The translations under genes and the position numbers were made by a program. A stretch of DNA of 64,000 nucleotides from Acidobacteriota bacterium. Its GTDB lineage: Bacteria; Acidobacteriota; Thermoanaerobaculia; Multivoradales; Multivoraceae. Shown in pieces: positions 54,148-63,275 of the stretch (position 1 is the first letter of the stretch; every line of letters starts with the position of its first letter). A model generated the notes under the pieces. That model had not been told where the DNA came from. It did not search any database and saw only the letters and a program-made list of their open reading frames with translations. The stretch covers positions 2,261,778-2,325,777 of the forward strand of contig JAPOWR010000001.1 in the NCBI GenBank assembly GCA_026707545.1, written 5' to 3'.

Positions 54148-57015
54148 CTAACGCCAGTTCAGGCGAACGCCCAGGCGGTAGATCCGCGGAGCGATGTTGT
54201 CCGCGAGGTTGCCCGAGTTCGAGATGCCAACCCGGTCGTTGTACGACAGCCCGGTACCCTGGTTCGTCAGGTTGAAGATGTCGATACCGAAGGTCAGGTT
54301 GATCGGCCCTGACAGCGAGAATTCCTTCTCGAGCCGGAGGTCGATGACCTGGACATCATCCAGCCGGATGTCGTTGAAGTCCTTAACCAGGTTGATGTCC
54401 GCGCCGCCGTCACGCAGGGCGACGTTGCGGTAGTACCCGATCGGCGAGCCCTCGCGCCCCGTCAGGTTGGCGGAGACGTTGAAGCCCCAACCGCGGTCCG
54501 GAGCGACCTGGTACATGCCGTTCAGGTTGTACGACCAGGTCGACTGGAGGTACCGCTGGCCCTTGCCGGAGCCGCTGGAACCCGTCATGTAGAGCTGGCC
54601 GTCCACGTCGCCACCACCGCGGCCGTTGTTCCGGCTGGTGCGGTCGAAGTAGGAGTTCGGCACGTTCCACTCGGCCTTGCCGTACTGGAAGAACCCGCGG
54701 GCCATCCAGCGGTCCGCGAGCCGCTTCGTCAGCGTCAGGCTGTAGCCGAGGTAGTCGCGCGAGCGGACCCCGTTCTCCAGGTGGCTGCCGAAGTGAGTCT
54801 CGACATCGTCAACCCAGTCGTAGACGTTCTCGCTGTAACTGCCGGCGCCCCGTGGCAGGCTGCCGGTGATCGTGCCGATCTGCATGAAGTCCGTGCCCTG
54901 CACCAGGCGGCGGTTGCCCGCCCCGTCGGTGACGTAGCTCGGATCCCAGGTCAGGTCGTCAACGCTCCGGGCGGTGAGCTGAAGGCCGACCACCAGCTCC
55001 GGCAGGAAGGAGTGCTCCACGCCCGCGAGAATCTCGGTGGTCGTGGTCGCATCCATGCCGGAGTCGACCGTGCTCCAGACCCTGAGCGGATCCGTGGTGT
55101 CGACGTTCGTCCAGATGTGCGCGTCCGTCACCGAGTCGCGGAGGGCGAGCGAGTAGCCGAGCGGCGACAGCCGGTTGATGCTGTTCGTCGGCAACTGGTC
55201 GGCGAACTGCGAGTAGCTCGCGCGAACGAGCGTGTCGCGGTCCTCGCCAAGGGCGTAGGTGAAGCCGAGCCGCGGAGCGATCGACTCCCAGGTGAAGCCG
55301 GCGCCGCCTCCCGGGTACGAAAGGCCCGGAATCAGCTCCGGACGAGTCGGATGCGCCGGAAGCTCGTACGCCTTGTTCTCGCCGCCCTGCTCGTCGTAGC
55401 GGAGACCCGCGTTGATCGTCATCTGCCCAAGCGAGATCGTGTCCTGAACCCACAGCCCGGTGTACTCGGCCAGCAACTGGCCAACGTCGTCCCGCGCGTA
55501 GTAGGTCCACTCCCGATCGAGCCGATGCCAGGTCTGGTTCGGGCCCCAGCGGAAGATCGAGTTGTTCTCGTAGGTGCGGTACCGGCCACCGAACCGGAGT
55601 TCGTGCGTGGCGTTGGCGCCGCTGGTGAAGAAGTACGTGCCGTCGACCTTGAACAGGTCGTTCGGGGACGCGGCGAAGCCGGAGAGGTAGTTGTTCGCCC
55701 AGATACCGTCGTCCCGTTGCGGATCCGGAGCGTCCGGATGGAGACCGTTCTCGTCGGCCCGGTTGCTCCTGGCGAAGAGGCCGAAGCCGAAGTCGCCGTG
55801 CATGTACGTGCCGGTGAAGAACAGGTTCGCCGACGCGACGTGCTGGTCCTCGAGGCGATACTGCGCCGAGGGGCCGCGCTGGTTCCAGGTCGTTGCCGGC
55901 GGCCGCGTGGTGCCGGCGCCGCGCCCGAACTTCAGCTTGTCGCCGTTGTTGTACGAACCGACGATCGAGTTCCCGTCGCTGATCTGGCCGTTCACCTTGA
56001 TCACGGTGTTCTCGAGCAGCGTGTCGTCGGCCGTACCGGAAGCGGCGTTCTGGCCGATGTCGTTCTGACCCCAGCTACCCCACAACCAGAGGCGGTCCTG
56101 GATCGCGGCGCCGCCGGCCTCGAAGCCGAAGTCCTCGATCTTGCGGACGCGAGCGCCAGCCAACTGGGTCTGGCCGTTGCTCTTGTAAAGCTCGCCGTCG
56201 ATGTTCGGCTGCGACGCCTTGAGAGCGCCGCCGAAGTAGCCGGTGGCCGCCGTGTTGTAGAACCGCGCCGAACCGCGGAACTCGTTCGTGCCCCGCTTGG
56301 TCACCAGGTTCACCTGGACGCCCGAGCCATTCTTCGTGACGTCGGTGCCGCCGGTCGTGAACGACATCTCGGCGAACTGGTCGAAGTCGTAGTAGGTCGG
56401 CGACGCGCCGGTGGCGCGCATGTCCGTGATCTCGGCCCCGTCCATCTGGAAGTCGTTCTGCGACGAGGACACGCCAGCCGCGCGGAAGTTCGCCTGCTGG
56501 CCGGACTCGTTGCCGCCGACGTTGACCCGGTCGACGATCACGCCCGGAGTCTGCGACAGGACCGCCCACGGATCGCGCGCGGTCGGGATCTTCTCGAGCT
56601 CGACCTGGCTAACGTTCGTGCCAGCCGAAATCTGCCGCTCGTCGAGCAGCGGGCTCTCGGAGGTGACGGTGATCGTCTCCTCGAGCGCCGCGGTGAGAGT
56701 CAGCGGCACGTCGGTGTTCTGGCCGAGACGGATGACGACATCCGGATACTCGATACCGCCGAAGCCGTCGAGTTCCGCGATGACCGTGTAGCCGCCGGGA
56801 TCGAGCCCGAGGAACCGGAACCCGCCCGTGGCATCCGTGAACTGCGTCCGGTCCGCGCCGATGCCGCTGACCGTGACGCTCACGCCCGGCAGCGGAGCAC
56901 CGGACTCGTCGGTGACCGTGCCGTACAGATTGCCCGTCGCGGACTGGCCGAAGGCCGCCCCTCCGACGAGCAGACAAAGGATGACGCCGAACGTCGAAAC
57001 GGTGCGTCTGCTCAT
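54148..57015 (-). CDS. TonB-dependent receptor-like (Oar-type) outer-membrane protein
   Basis: The start at 57015 follows GGAGGGAG by 10 nt and opens a signal peptide (cleavage near AAFGQ, residue 24). The 955-residue protein then has a carboxypeptidase-regulatory domain (NLYGTVTDESGAPLPGVSV, about 29-110), a plug region (DPWAVLSQTPGVIVDRVNV), and a long beta-barrel with repeated aromatic strands, ending in a charged-aromatic strand (YRLGVRLNWR). Oar-like receptors are abundant in Acidobacteriota and take up or display large substrates. Neighbouring TPR and VWA proteins suggest a role in cell-surface assembly, which is inference. The leader holds two palindromes and a TATAAC -10 box. Confidence 0.92.
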   Translation of the reverse strand: MSRRTVSTFGVILCLLVGGAAFGQSATGNLYGTVTDESGAPLPGVSVTVSGIGADRTQFTDATGGFRFLGLDPGGYTVIAELDGFGGIEYPDVVIRLGQNTDVPLTLTAALEETITVTSESPLLDERQISAGTNVSQVELEKIPTARDPWAVLSQTPGVIVDRVNVGGNESGQQANFRAAGVSSSQNDFQMDGAEITDMRATGASPTYYDFDQFAEMSFTTGGTDVTKNGSGVQVNLVTKRGTNEFRGSARFYNTAATGYFGGALKASQPNIDGELYKSNGQTQLAGARVRKIEDFGFEAGGAAIQDRLWLWGSWGQNDIGQNAASGTADDTLLENTVIKVNGQISDGNSIVGSYNNGDKLKFGRGAGTTRPPATTWNQRGPSAQYRLEDQHVASANLFFTGTYMHGDFGFGLFARSNRADENGLHPDAPDPQRDDGIWANNYLSGFAASPNDLFKVDGTYFFTSGANATHELRFGGRYRTYENNSIFRWGPNQTWHRLDREWTYYARDDVGQLLAEYTGLWVQDTISLGQMTINAGLRYDEQGGENKAYELPAHPTRPELIPGLSYPGGGAGFTWESIAPRLGFTYALGEDRDTLVRASYSQFADQLPTNSINRLSPLGYSLALRDSVTDAHIWTNVDTTDPLRVWSTVDSGMDATTTTEILAGVEHSFLPELVVGLQLTARSVDDLTWDPSYVTDGAGNRRLVQGTDFMQIGTITGSLPRGAGSYSENVYDWVDDVETHFGSHLENGVRSRDYLGYSLTLTKRLADRWMARGFFQYGKAEWNVPNSYFDRTSRNNGRGGGDVDGQLYMTGSSGSGKGQRYLQSTWSYNLNGMYQVAPDRGWGFNVSANLTGREGSPIGYYRNVALRDGGADINLVKDFNDIRLDDVQVIDLRLEKEFSLSGPINLTFGIDIFNLTNQGTGLSYNDRVGISNSGNLADNIAPRIYRLGVRLNWR

Positions 57016-57040
57016 ACGTTCAATACTCCCTCCAAGGTGA

Positions 57041-57046
57041 GTTATA
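57041..57046 (-). promoter_or_regulatory. candidate -10 box of the TonB receptor gene
   Basis: On the minus strand TATAAC lies about 25 nt before the ATG, followed by the ribosome binding site GGAGGGAG. The mRNA would have a normal short leader, unlike the leaderless genes elsewhere here. Confidence 0.4.
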
Positions 57047-57100
57047 CGGAGGGCTTCAGGCGTCCTGTACGGACACCAGACCGCCTCCCGCAGTTCGGAA

Positions 57101-57117
57101 CGAGCCGAATCGGCTCG
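57101..57117. promoter_or_regulatory. perfect 17-bp palindrome, candidate operator 1
   Basis: CGAGCCGA and TCGGCTCG are 8-bp inverted arms around one central base. It lies about 55 bp upstream of the TATAAC box, a possible activator or repressor site. Confidence 0.45.
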
Positions 57118-57234
57118 ACCAATCGTGACAACTTTCCGCAAGGCACGTGCCAGAACGGCCGAAGCCGAGGCACGAGGAGGGACGAGCGAAAACTCGCGCC
57201 TCCCAAGCGTTTCCGGGCCAGTCGACTGAACGGC

Positions 57235-57251
57235 CGCGCCATATTGGCGCG
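57235..57251. promoter_or_regulatory. perfect 17-bp palindrome, candidate operator 2
   Basis: CGCGCCA and TGGCGCG are 7-bp inverted arms around TAT. It is unrelated in sequence to operator 1 and sits near the middle of the divergent region. Confidence 0.4.
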
Positions 57252-57538
57252 ACTCGGGCCACAAACCCATCCAAAGGAACGGTCACTATTCAACCCCTTG
57301 AACGATCTGTCAAGTCCCTCGTGGCTCAAAGCCTACGTCCGTTTCCGGTGATCAACGGCCACTCGACAGCCCTCTGTCGGCAGCGCTTCTGCAAAGCTCC
57401 CGTGTTGAAGCGCTGGATCCGACCTCGATCGGCGGCAATCGCCCAGCCGCCGATAAGGCGCCCTGACGGTTGCCTGACCCGGACCAACCTGCTGAATGCG
57501 GGAATCGTACAGTAACGGGAGGGCGTTGTCCACAAGAC

Positions 57539-58687
57539 ATGAATCCACCTGCTGCAAGCCGAGCTCCGGCTCGATCCCCCCTCGGTACCGCCGTGGTCTG
57601 GGCGCTCGCCAGCTCCGCGGCCGCGTGCACCGCCTACGTGCCCTTCGACGGTTCGCAGACGCTGGTCCCCGAGTTCGAACGGCGTCTCGGTCCGGGGTGG
57701 CAGGAACGGGTCGTCGTGCCGTTCGCCATGAGCGACGAGTTGCGCACCGCGATCGACGACCGGATCAGCCCCGCCGGGAGCGAGACGCGGCGACGGGACG
57801 AGGTCCTCGACTTCATCTTCGGCTGGCTCGGCCTCGAGTACGAGCTCACTCCCACCCGGACGGCCGCCGAGACCTTCGGCGCCGCCAGGGGCAACTGCCT
57901 CTCCTTCGTCAACCTGTTCGTGGCGGCGGGGCGCGAGCGTCGCCTCAACCCGTTCTTCGTCGAGGTCGAGGACTACCAGCGCTGGAACTACCAGAACGGC
58001 GTCGTCGTCAGCCGGGGTCACATCGTCGCCGGCATGTACGTCGACGGCAACATGGCCACCTACGACTTCCTCCCGTACCGGCCGAAGTCCTACCGCAGCT
58101 TCCGGCCGATCAGCGACCTGGCGGCCGCCAGCCACTACTACAACAACCTGGGGGCCGAGGCGCTGATGGCGGACGACGTGGAGTCCGCCGAGCGCTGGCT
58201 CGACATCGCGATTCGTCTGGCGCCCGACTTCGACAAGGCGATCAACAACTACGGGCTCGTCCTGATGCGGACGGACCGCGTCGGCGACGCCATCGCGACC
58301 TACCAAGAGGGCATCGAGCTTCATCCCCAGAACGTGCCCCTGCTGACCAACCTGGTCCGCGCCTACCAGATCGAGGGCAGCCACGGCCGCGCCGGCGAAC
58401 TGCTGGACACCCTGGAGTCGATGAACCGTGCGAGCCCCTTCTTCTACGTCTACCGCGGCGACGCGGCCCTCGCCGCAGGCGACACGGCGACCGCGCTCGA
58501 CTACATGCGGCGGGCGCTCGCAGCCGACTCCGAGCTGCCCGAAGTCCACGTCGGGCTGGTCCGCGTGTACCTGGCGACCGGTCAGATGCGCGAGGCGAAG
58601 CACCACGTCGAGCGGGCCCTGAGGCTGGACGCGACCCACGAGGAGGCACGGAGGTACGCCGCGATGATCGAGCGCGGACCTCGGTAG
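57539..58687 (+). CDS. transglutaminase-like plus TPR exported protein
   Basis: Starting at ATG 57539 the protein has 382 residues. It has a signal peptide with a lipobox-like SAAAC (residues 26-30), so it may be a lipoprotein. Residues 90-170 hold a transglutaminase-like domain with a Cys (ARGNCLSFVNLFVAAGRE), His (SRGHIVAGMYVDGN) and Asp (ATYDFLPY) in triad order. Residues 195-375 are TPR repeats (YNNLGAEALMADDVESAERW). The combination suggests a surface protease-like or cross-linking protein. Earlier in-frame starts would bury the signal peptide. Confidence 0.78.
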   Translation: MNPPAASRAPARSPLGTAVVWALASSAAACTAYVPFDGSQTLVPEFERRLGPGWQERVVVPFAMSDELRTAIDDRISPAGSETRRRDEVLDFIFGWLGLEYELTPTRTAAETFGAARGNCLSFVNLFVAAGRERRLNPFFVEVEDYQRWNYQNGVVVSRGHIVAGMYVDGNMATYDFLPYRPKSYRSFRPISDLAAASHYYNNLGAEALMADDVESAERWLDIAIRLAPDFDKAINNYGLVLMRTDRVGDAIATYQEGIELHPQNVPLLTNLVRAYQIEGSHGRAGELLDTLESMNRASPFFYVYRGDAALAAGDTATALDYMRRALAADSELPEVHVGLVRVYLATGQMREAKHHVERALRLDATHEEARRYAAMIERGPR

Positions 58688-58713
58688 ACGGAGGACCGCG
58701 GGAACGGAGATAG

Positions 58714-60960
58714 GTGCTAGCCTTGATTCTGTTCATGTCCGACGCCGCCAAGCCTGAAACTGCAGCGCGGGCGTCCTTCTCCGGCCGGCTCGCCTTCGTG
58801 GCGACTTTGGGAGTTCTTGCCTTCGCGGCGCCGCCCATGGCCGCCCAGGAACCTGCTCCCGGCGACCTCCGCCAGTTCGAAGACCGTGAGTTCGTCTTCG
58901 AGGTCCAGGTGCCTGTCAACGTCATCGCGCGCGACGGCACCGCCGTCCGGGGGCTGACCGCGGAGGACTTCCAGATCCTGGACGAGGGCGAACCGCAGGA
59001 GACCACCGGTTTTCGCGTGATCGACCTGGAACAGATCGCCCCCGACGACCGGCGGGTCATCGAGACGGACTACGGCGTACCACCCGCAGCGAGGCGACAC
59101 TTCCTCTTCCTGTTCGACCTTTCCTACTCGGCGCCGACCTCGATCGCCAAGGCGCAGATCGCGGCAAAGAGCTTCGTCGTGGACAACCTGCACCCGACCG
59201 ACCTGGCCGCCGTCGGCATTCACTCCGTCGAATCCGGGCCGCAACTCCTGGTCACCTTCACGCCCGACCGGGCCCAGCTCGCGCGAGCCATCACGACCCT
59301 CGGCAATCCCAGACTCCTCAGACTGGCGACCGAGGATCCGCTGGGCTTCCTGATCGACGCGCCGGGACGGGCGACAGACCTGACTTCGGCCCTCGACGTC
59401 GGCGGCGTGAACGCGGGAATCACCGAGATGGAGCGCAGCATGAGCAGCTACCTCCAGGTCATCGGAAGGGAAATGGCCAAGTCGGAGAGGAACTACGCGC
59501 GAGGGCAGATTTCACGCTGGGCCGACACCCTGCACCAGATGGCGCGCATCCTGTCCACGGTCGAGGGCCGCAAGCACCTGGTGCTGTTCTCCGAGGGCTT
59601 CGACGGCAGGTTACTGTTCGGTCGCGGACCGGACTCCTCCGACGAGGAGTTCCGGCGCGAGACCGACCTGATCGAGCGCGGGCAGATCGCCCAGGTCGAT
59701 ACCGACCAGCGATTCGGCAACACCCAGCTCCTGACCCAGATCCACCAGATGCTGAGCGAGTTCAATCGCGCCAACACGGTGATCCACACGGTCGACATCT
59801 CCGGCCTGCGGGCCGACTCGCTCGAGGAGAACCGGATCCGCTCGGTCGGACGCGACGCCCTGTTCTACCTCGCCGACCACACCGGCGGCCAGGCGCACGA
59901 AGACGCGAACGACTTCGGCGCCGAGTTGCGGGAAGTGCTCGAATCCTCCGCCGTCACCTACCTGCTCTCGTTCCAACCTTCCGACCCGGGGGACGCGGGC
60001 GATCACCACCGGCTGCAGGTAAGGGCCCGGGCGCCCAGGGGCGCTCAGCTCTCCCACCGCATGGGCTACTACACGCCCAGACCCTACGGCGACCTCCACC
60101 CAATGGAGAAGCGTCTGCTCGCCTCCGACCTGATCGCCGCCGCGGCCGAGCGGGACGACCTGACGATGGACGTCCTGGCCGCGCCGTTCCGGGCCGGCCC
60201 GAACCAGGCCTATGTGCCGGTCATCGTCGAGATCGATGGCCACAGCCTGCTCGAAGACCACGGTCGGCCCCGGCTCCCGGTCGAGATCTACGCCTACGTC
60301 ACCGACGACAAGTCAGAAATGCGGGACTTCTTCAGCCGCGTCGTGACCCTCGATCTGACCGGTCGGGAGGACACCTTCGCGAACACCGGCCTCAAGTACT
60401 ACGGCAGCCTCGACCTGCCGCCGGGCGACTACCTGCTCCGGGTCCTCGCCCGCAATGCACTGACCGGGGCCACCGGCGTCGAGACCATAGCCCTCCACGT
60501 CCCGACCTTCGAGAGCGGCGAACCGACCCTGCTTCCCCCGTTCTTCCACGAAGAGCCCGGCGCCTGGTTCCTGGTCCGCGAACAACCCGCGGACCAGTAC
60601 TCGAAGACCACCGTGTACCCGTTCACGGTCAACGGCGAGCCCTACGTGCCGTCGGCGGTCCCCCTTCTCCTCGAGGGCGGCGGCGGCCAGGCGGAGATCT
60701 GTCTCGTCGGCTACAACCTCGGCGAAGGCGACCTCTTCCTTCAGGGCACCGTGCTCGACGGGGACGGAGAACGCATGGAGGGCGGCGCGCTCAGCCTGCG
60801 CGAACGAACCGTCACCGGCATACCGGGCCTCGACAAGCTGGTCGCGGCCTTCGATCCGGTCGACCTGCCGGCGGGCGACTACACTCTGAGGGTCACGGTG
60901 ACCGATCCGGCGACCCAGGCTCGACCGTTCAACTCGATCCCGCTTAGAGTCCTCAACTGA
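58714..60960 (+). CDS. exported VWFA-domain protein (TIGR03436 type), first copy
   Basis: The protein has 748 residues from GTG 58714; ATG 58735 is also possible and gives the cleaner signal peptide. It carries the acidobacterial-type VWFA region: VPVNVIARDGTAVRGLTAED before the domain, then the MIDAS motif FDLSYSAP, with DxSxS intact, followed by LHPTDLAAVGI and the late ALFYLADHTGGQ. A C-terminal beta-rich part (LDLTGREDTFANTGLKYYGS) completes it. VWA domains bind ligands with a metal at the MIDAS site. It is 26 bp after the transglutaminase-like gene and 68 bp before a paralogue. Confidence 0.88.
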   Translation: MLALILFMSDAAKPETAARASFSGRLAFVATLGVLAFAAPPMAAQEPAPGDLRQFEDREFVFEVQVPVNVIARDGTAVRGLTAEDFQILDEGEPQETTGFRVIDLEQIAPDDRRVIETDYGVPPAARRHFLFLFDLSYSAPTSIAKAQIAAKSFVVDNLHPTDLAAVGIHSVESGPQLLVTFTPDRAQLARAITTLGNPRLLRLATEDPLGFLIDAPGRATDLTSALDVGGVNAGITEMERSMSSYLQVIGREMAKSERNYARGQISRWADTLHQMARILSTVEGRKHLVLFSEGFDGRLLFGRGPDSSDEEFRRETDLIERGQIAQVDTDQRFGNTQLLTQIHQMLSEFNRANTVIHTVDISGLRADSLEENRIRSVGRDALFYLADHTGGQAHEDANDFGAELREVLESSAVTYLLSFQPSDPGDAGDHHRLQVRARAPRGAQLSHRMGYYTPRPYGDLHPMEKRLLASDLIAAAAERDDLTMDVLAAPFRAGPNQAYVPVIVEIDGHSLLEDHGRPRLPVEIYAYVTDDKSEMRDFFSRVVTLDLTGREDTFANTGLKYYGSLDLPPGDYLLRVLARNALTGATGVETIALHVPTFESGEPTLLPPFFHEEPGAWFLVREQPADQYSKTTVYPFTVNGEPYVPSAVPLLLEGGGGQAEICLVGYNLGEGDLFLQGTVLDGDGERMEGGALSLRERTVTGIPGLDKLVAAFDPVDLPAGDYTLRVTVTDPATQARPFNSIPLRVLN

Positions 60961-61015
60961 GCGGCCGGCCCGTGGCCCCTTCGCCGCTCCGCAGCGCGTC
61001 ATCTCTTCAGGATCT

Positions 61016-61021
61016 AAGGAG
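61016..61021 (+). promoter_or_regulatory. Shine-Dalgarno AAGGAG of the second VWFA gene
   Basis: AAGGAG lies 7 nt before the ATG at 61029 and excludes the earlier in-frame start at 60972. Confidence 0.7.
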
Positions 61022-61028
61022 TCCGAGC

Positions 61029-63206
61029 ATGAACGACCACCGTCGTATCGTCTCTCCGCTCACACGCATCCGACTCGTCAGGACCGCCGCCGCCGCGACC
61101 TGCGCCGCCGCCCTGCTCCTGGCCGCGGCCGACGCCGACGCCCAACGCAACCGCCGGCGCCAGGCGCAAGCTCAGTTCAGCGACACGACCACCGTAACGG
61201 TGGTCGAGGTGCCGGTCCAGGTAGTCAGCAGCGGCGCCCCCGTGCGCGGCCTCACCCTGAACGACTTCGAGCTCCTGGACGGCCGCAAGAGGGTCGAGAT
61301 CACCGGTTTCGACCTGGTCGACCTGTCGGTTGTCGAGGGCAAGCCCACCCAGCAACAGGTTCCGGTCGCCGCAAGGCGGCACTTCCTGCTGTTCTTCGAC
61401 CTGTTCTACTCGGCCCCCGACTCGGTCGGCCGCGCGCAGCAGGCGGCAGCCGATCTCGTCCTGACATCGCTGCACCCGACCGATCTGGTCGCCGTCGCGG
61501 TGTTCGACACGCGGCCGCGGCTGGTGCTCGGATTCACCTCCGACCGCAGCCAACTCCGGCAGGCGATCCGGTCACTGGGGCAGGTTCAGGTCAGCGAAAC
61601 GGTCGTGCGCGACCCGCTCGGTCTCGTCATTTCGGACATCGGCGCCGCTCTGGCGGCGGGCGACGAGGTGGCCGGTGCGACGCAGACCGCCGCCGGCATC
61701 AGCGCCGGCGATGTGCTCGCCGAGACACGCCGCGAACTCCAGAACCTCCAGGAGCAGGCCGAGCGCGGCAACGAAGCCAGCAGGATCGCCGCCATGACGG
61801 AGGGCATGAGCGCCCTTTCGAACTGGATGGCCTCGGTCGAGGGCCGCAAGCACGTCGTGTTCCTTTCCGAAGGCATGCCGACGAGGGTGCTGTACGGCAA
61901 CCAGGGCCAGACGGACGAAGACCGCGCGGCTCTGCTAGCCGACAACGAAGCGGTGCTGCAGGGCCGAACCCAGGAGGTGGATCAGCAGAGGACGTTCGGC
62001 GATTCCTCCGCCCAGAGTTCGATGGAACGCATGCTCAGACAGTTCCGAGAGGCGAACTGCACGATTCAGGCAGTCGACGTCAGCGGTCAGATCGCCGGCG
62101 AGGCACGGAGCAAGCGCGCTTCCCTGCTTCAGATGGCGAACGACACGGGCGGCGAGATGTTCTCGAACTTCACGAACCTGGGAGACGCGATGGCCGAGAT
62201 GCTGGAGCGCACCAGCGTCACCTATCTGCTCGCCTTCCAACCCGACGACCTCAAGCAGGACGGCAAGTTCCGCCGTCTGCGGGTGCGGCTCAAGGATGCT
62301 CCCCGCGGTACGCGGGTCGTCCACCGTCCCGGCTACTACCCGCCCAGGGCCTACGAGCAGACGAGCCAGTTCGAGCGCGCGCTGGGCTCGGCCCAGGCCG
62401 TGATGGGGGGCGTCGAGACCGGCGACATCGACGCCGCTGTTCTGGCCACAGGGTTTCCCGCCGACAGCGGCAAGCCGTACGCCCCGGTCCTGATCACGGC
62501 CCGCGGCCAGGATCTCCTGGCCGGCCTGGAAGACGACGTGCTGCCGATCGAGATCTACGCCTATGCGCTGGACGAGAACGGCGTCGTGCGCGACTTCTTC
62601 TCGACCCGCATGGGCCTCGATCTGGCGCAGGCCGGGGCCGCCATCCGCCAGAGCGGGATCAAGTACTGGGGGCACTTCGACATCGACCCTGGCGTCTACT
62701 CGGTGCGGGTCCTGCTGCGCAACGACGTCACCGGGCGACGGGCGCTGGCGACCGCCGTCCTCGAGGTGCCCGGCGATGGCACCGTCCTGCAACCGCCCCT
62801 CTTCCCGGAACCGCCGACGAAGTGGCTCCTGCTGCGGGAGGACGCGTCCGAGCAACGGCAGGACGTCGCCTTCCCCTTCCTGCTGGACGGCGCGCCATTC
62901 ATCCCGGCCGCCCGACCCGAAGTCAGCCGCGGCGGCGAAGCCCAGATCAGCCTCGTCGCGATGAACCTGGCGGCGGGCGCCGTCTCGGTCCGCGCGCAGG
63001 TCTTCGGGGCGAACGGAGAGAGCATCGCCGGCGGCGGTGAGGTCGTGCTGGAAGCGAACCAGGCGAACGGCGGCGCCCTCTCCCGGCTAAACGGGAAGTT
63101 CCTCGCCGCGAAGAAGCTCGACCCGGGCGACTACACGCTGGTCGTCACCGTGACCGACTCGGCGAACGGACAGCACTCGTCCTCGACGTCGATCCGGGTG
63201 CTGTAG
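61029..63206 (+). CDS. exported VWFA-domain protein (TIGR03436 type), second copy with altered MIDAS
   Basis: The 725-residue protein has a signal peptide ending near ADADAQ (residue 39) and the same layout as the first copy: VPVQVVSSGAPVRGLTLND, a VWA core with FFDLFYSAP, SLHPTDLVAVAVF, and a beta-rich C-terminus (MGLDLAQAGAAIRQSGIKYW). The MIDAS motif is DxFxS instead of DxSxS, losing one metal-coordinating Ser, so metal-dependent ligand binding may be weakened. The two genes are tandem paralogues, probably from duplication, with no gene between. Confidence 0.88.
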   Translation: MNDHRRIVSPLTRIRLVRTAAAATCAAALLLAAADADAQRNRRRQAQAQFSDTTTVTVVEVPVQVVSSGAPVRGLTLNDFELLDGRKRVEITGFDLVDLSVVEGKPTQQQVPVAARRHFLLFFDLFYSAPDSVGRAQQAAADLVLTSLHPTDLVAVAVFDTRPRLVLGFTSDRSQLRQAIRSLGQVQVSETVVRDPLGLVISDIGAALAAGDEVAGATQTAAGISAGDVLAETRRELQNLQEQAERGNEASRIAAMTEGMSALSNWMASVEGRKHVVFLSEGMPTRVLYGNQGQTDEDRAALLADNEAVLQGRTQEVDQQRTFGDSSAQSSMERMLRQFREANCTIQAVDVSGQIAGEARSKRASLLQMANDTGGEMFSNFTNLGDAMAEMLERTSVTYLLAFQPDDLKQDGKFRRLRVRLKDAPRGTRVVHRPGYYPPRAYEQTSQFERALGSAQAVMGGVETGDIDAAVLATGFPADSGKPYAPVLITARGQDLLAGLEDDVLPIEIYAYALDENGVVRDFFSTRMGLDLAQAGAAIRQSGIKYWGHFDIDPGVYSVRVLLRNDVTGRRALATAVLEVPGDGTVLQPPLFPEPPTKWLLLREDASEQRQDVAFPFLLDGAPFIPAARPEVSRGGEAQISLVAMNLAAGAVSVRAQVFGANGESIAGGGEVVLEANQANGGALSRLNGKFLAAKKLDPGDYTLVVTVTDSANGQHSSSTSIRVL

Positions 63207-63227
63207 GCCGCCGGGATTTCGCGCTGA

Positions 63228-63266
63228 GGCGGGTGTCAGTGAGCTGGCCTTCCGGTCGGCTCCGCC
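63228..63266. repeat. REP-like dispersed repeat, degenerate copy C
   Basis: It shares GGCGGGTGTC and CTCCGCC with copy B at 38841-38893 but lacks about 13 internal bases and has an imperfect core. It sits between the second VWFA gene and the convergent repeat-domain gene. Confidence 0.4.
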
Positions 63267-63275
63267 TGGCGGCTG

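Larger units (their letters stand above)
57016..57538. promoter_or_regulatory. 523-bp divergent regulatory region between the TonB receptor and the transglutaminase-like gene
   Basis: No gene was recognised. The region holds two perfect palindromes (57101-57117 and 57235-57251), a TATAAC -10-like box for the receptor (57046-57041, minus strand) and TACAGT at 57508-57513 for the opposite gene. Its length, unusual in this compact window, suggests shared or complex control. Confidence 0.55.

Noticed and set aside
57016..57270. N-terminal extension of the TonB receptor frame
   Set aside because: The signal peptide and ribosome binding site place the start at 57015; the upstream part covers palindromes and promoter.
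54781..57351. 856-residue plus-strand open frame over the TonB receptor
   Set aside because: No motif, low-complexity Arg/Val/Glu composition; the receptor frame has signal peptide, plug and barrel features.
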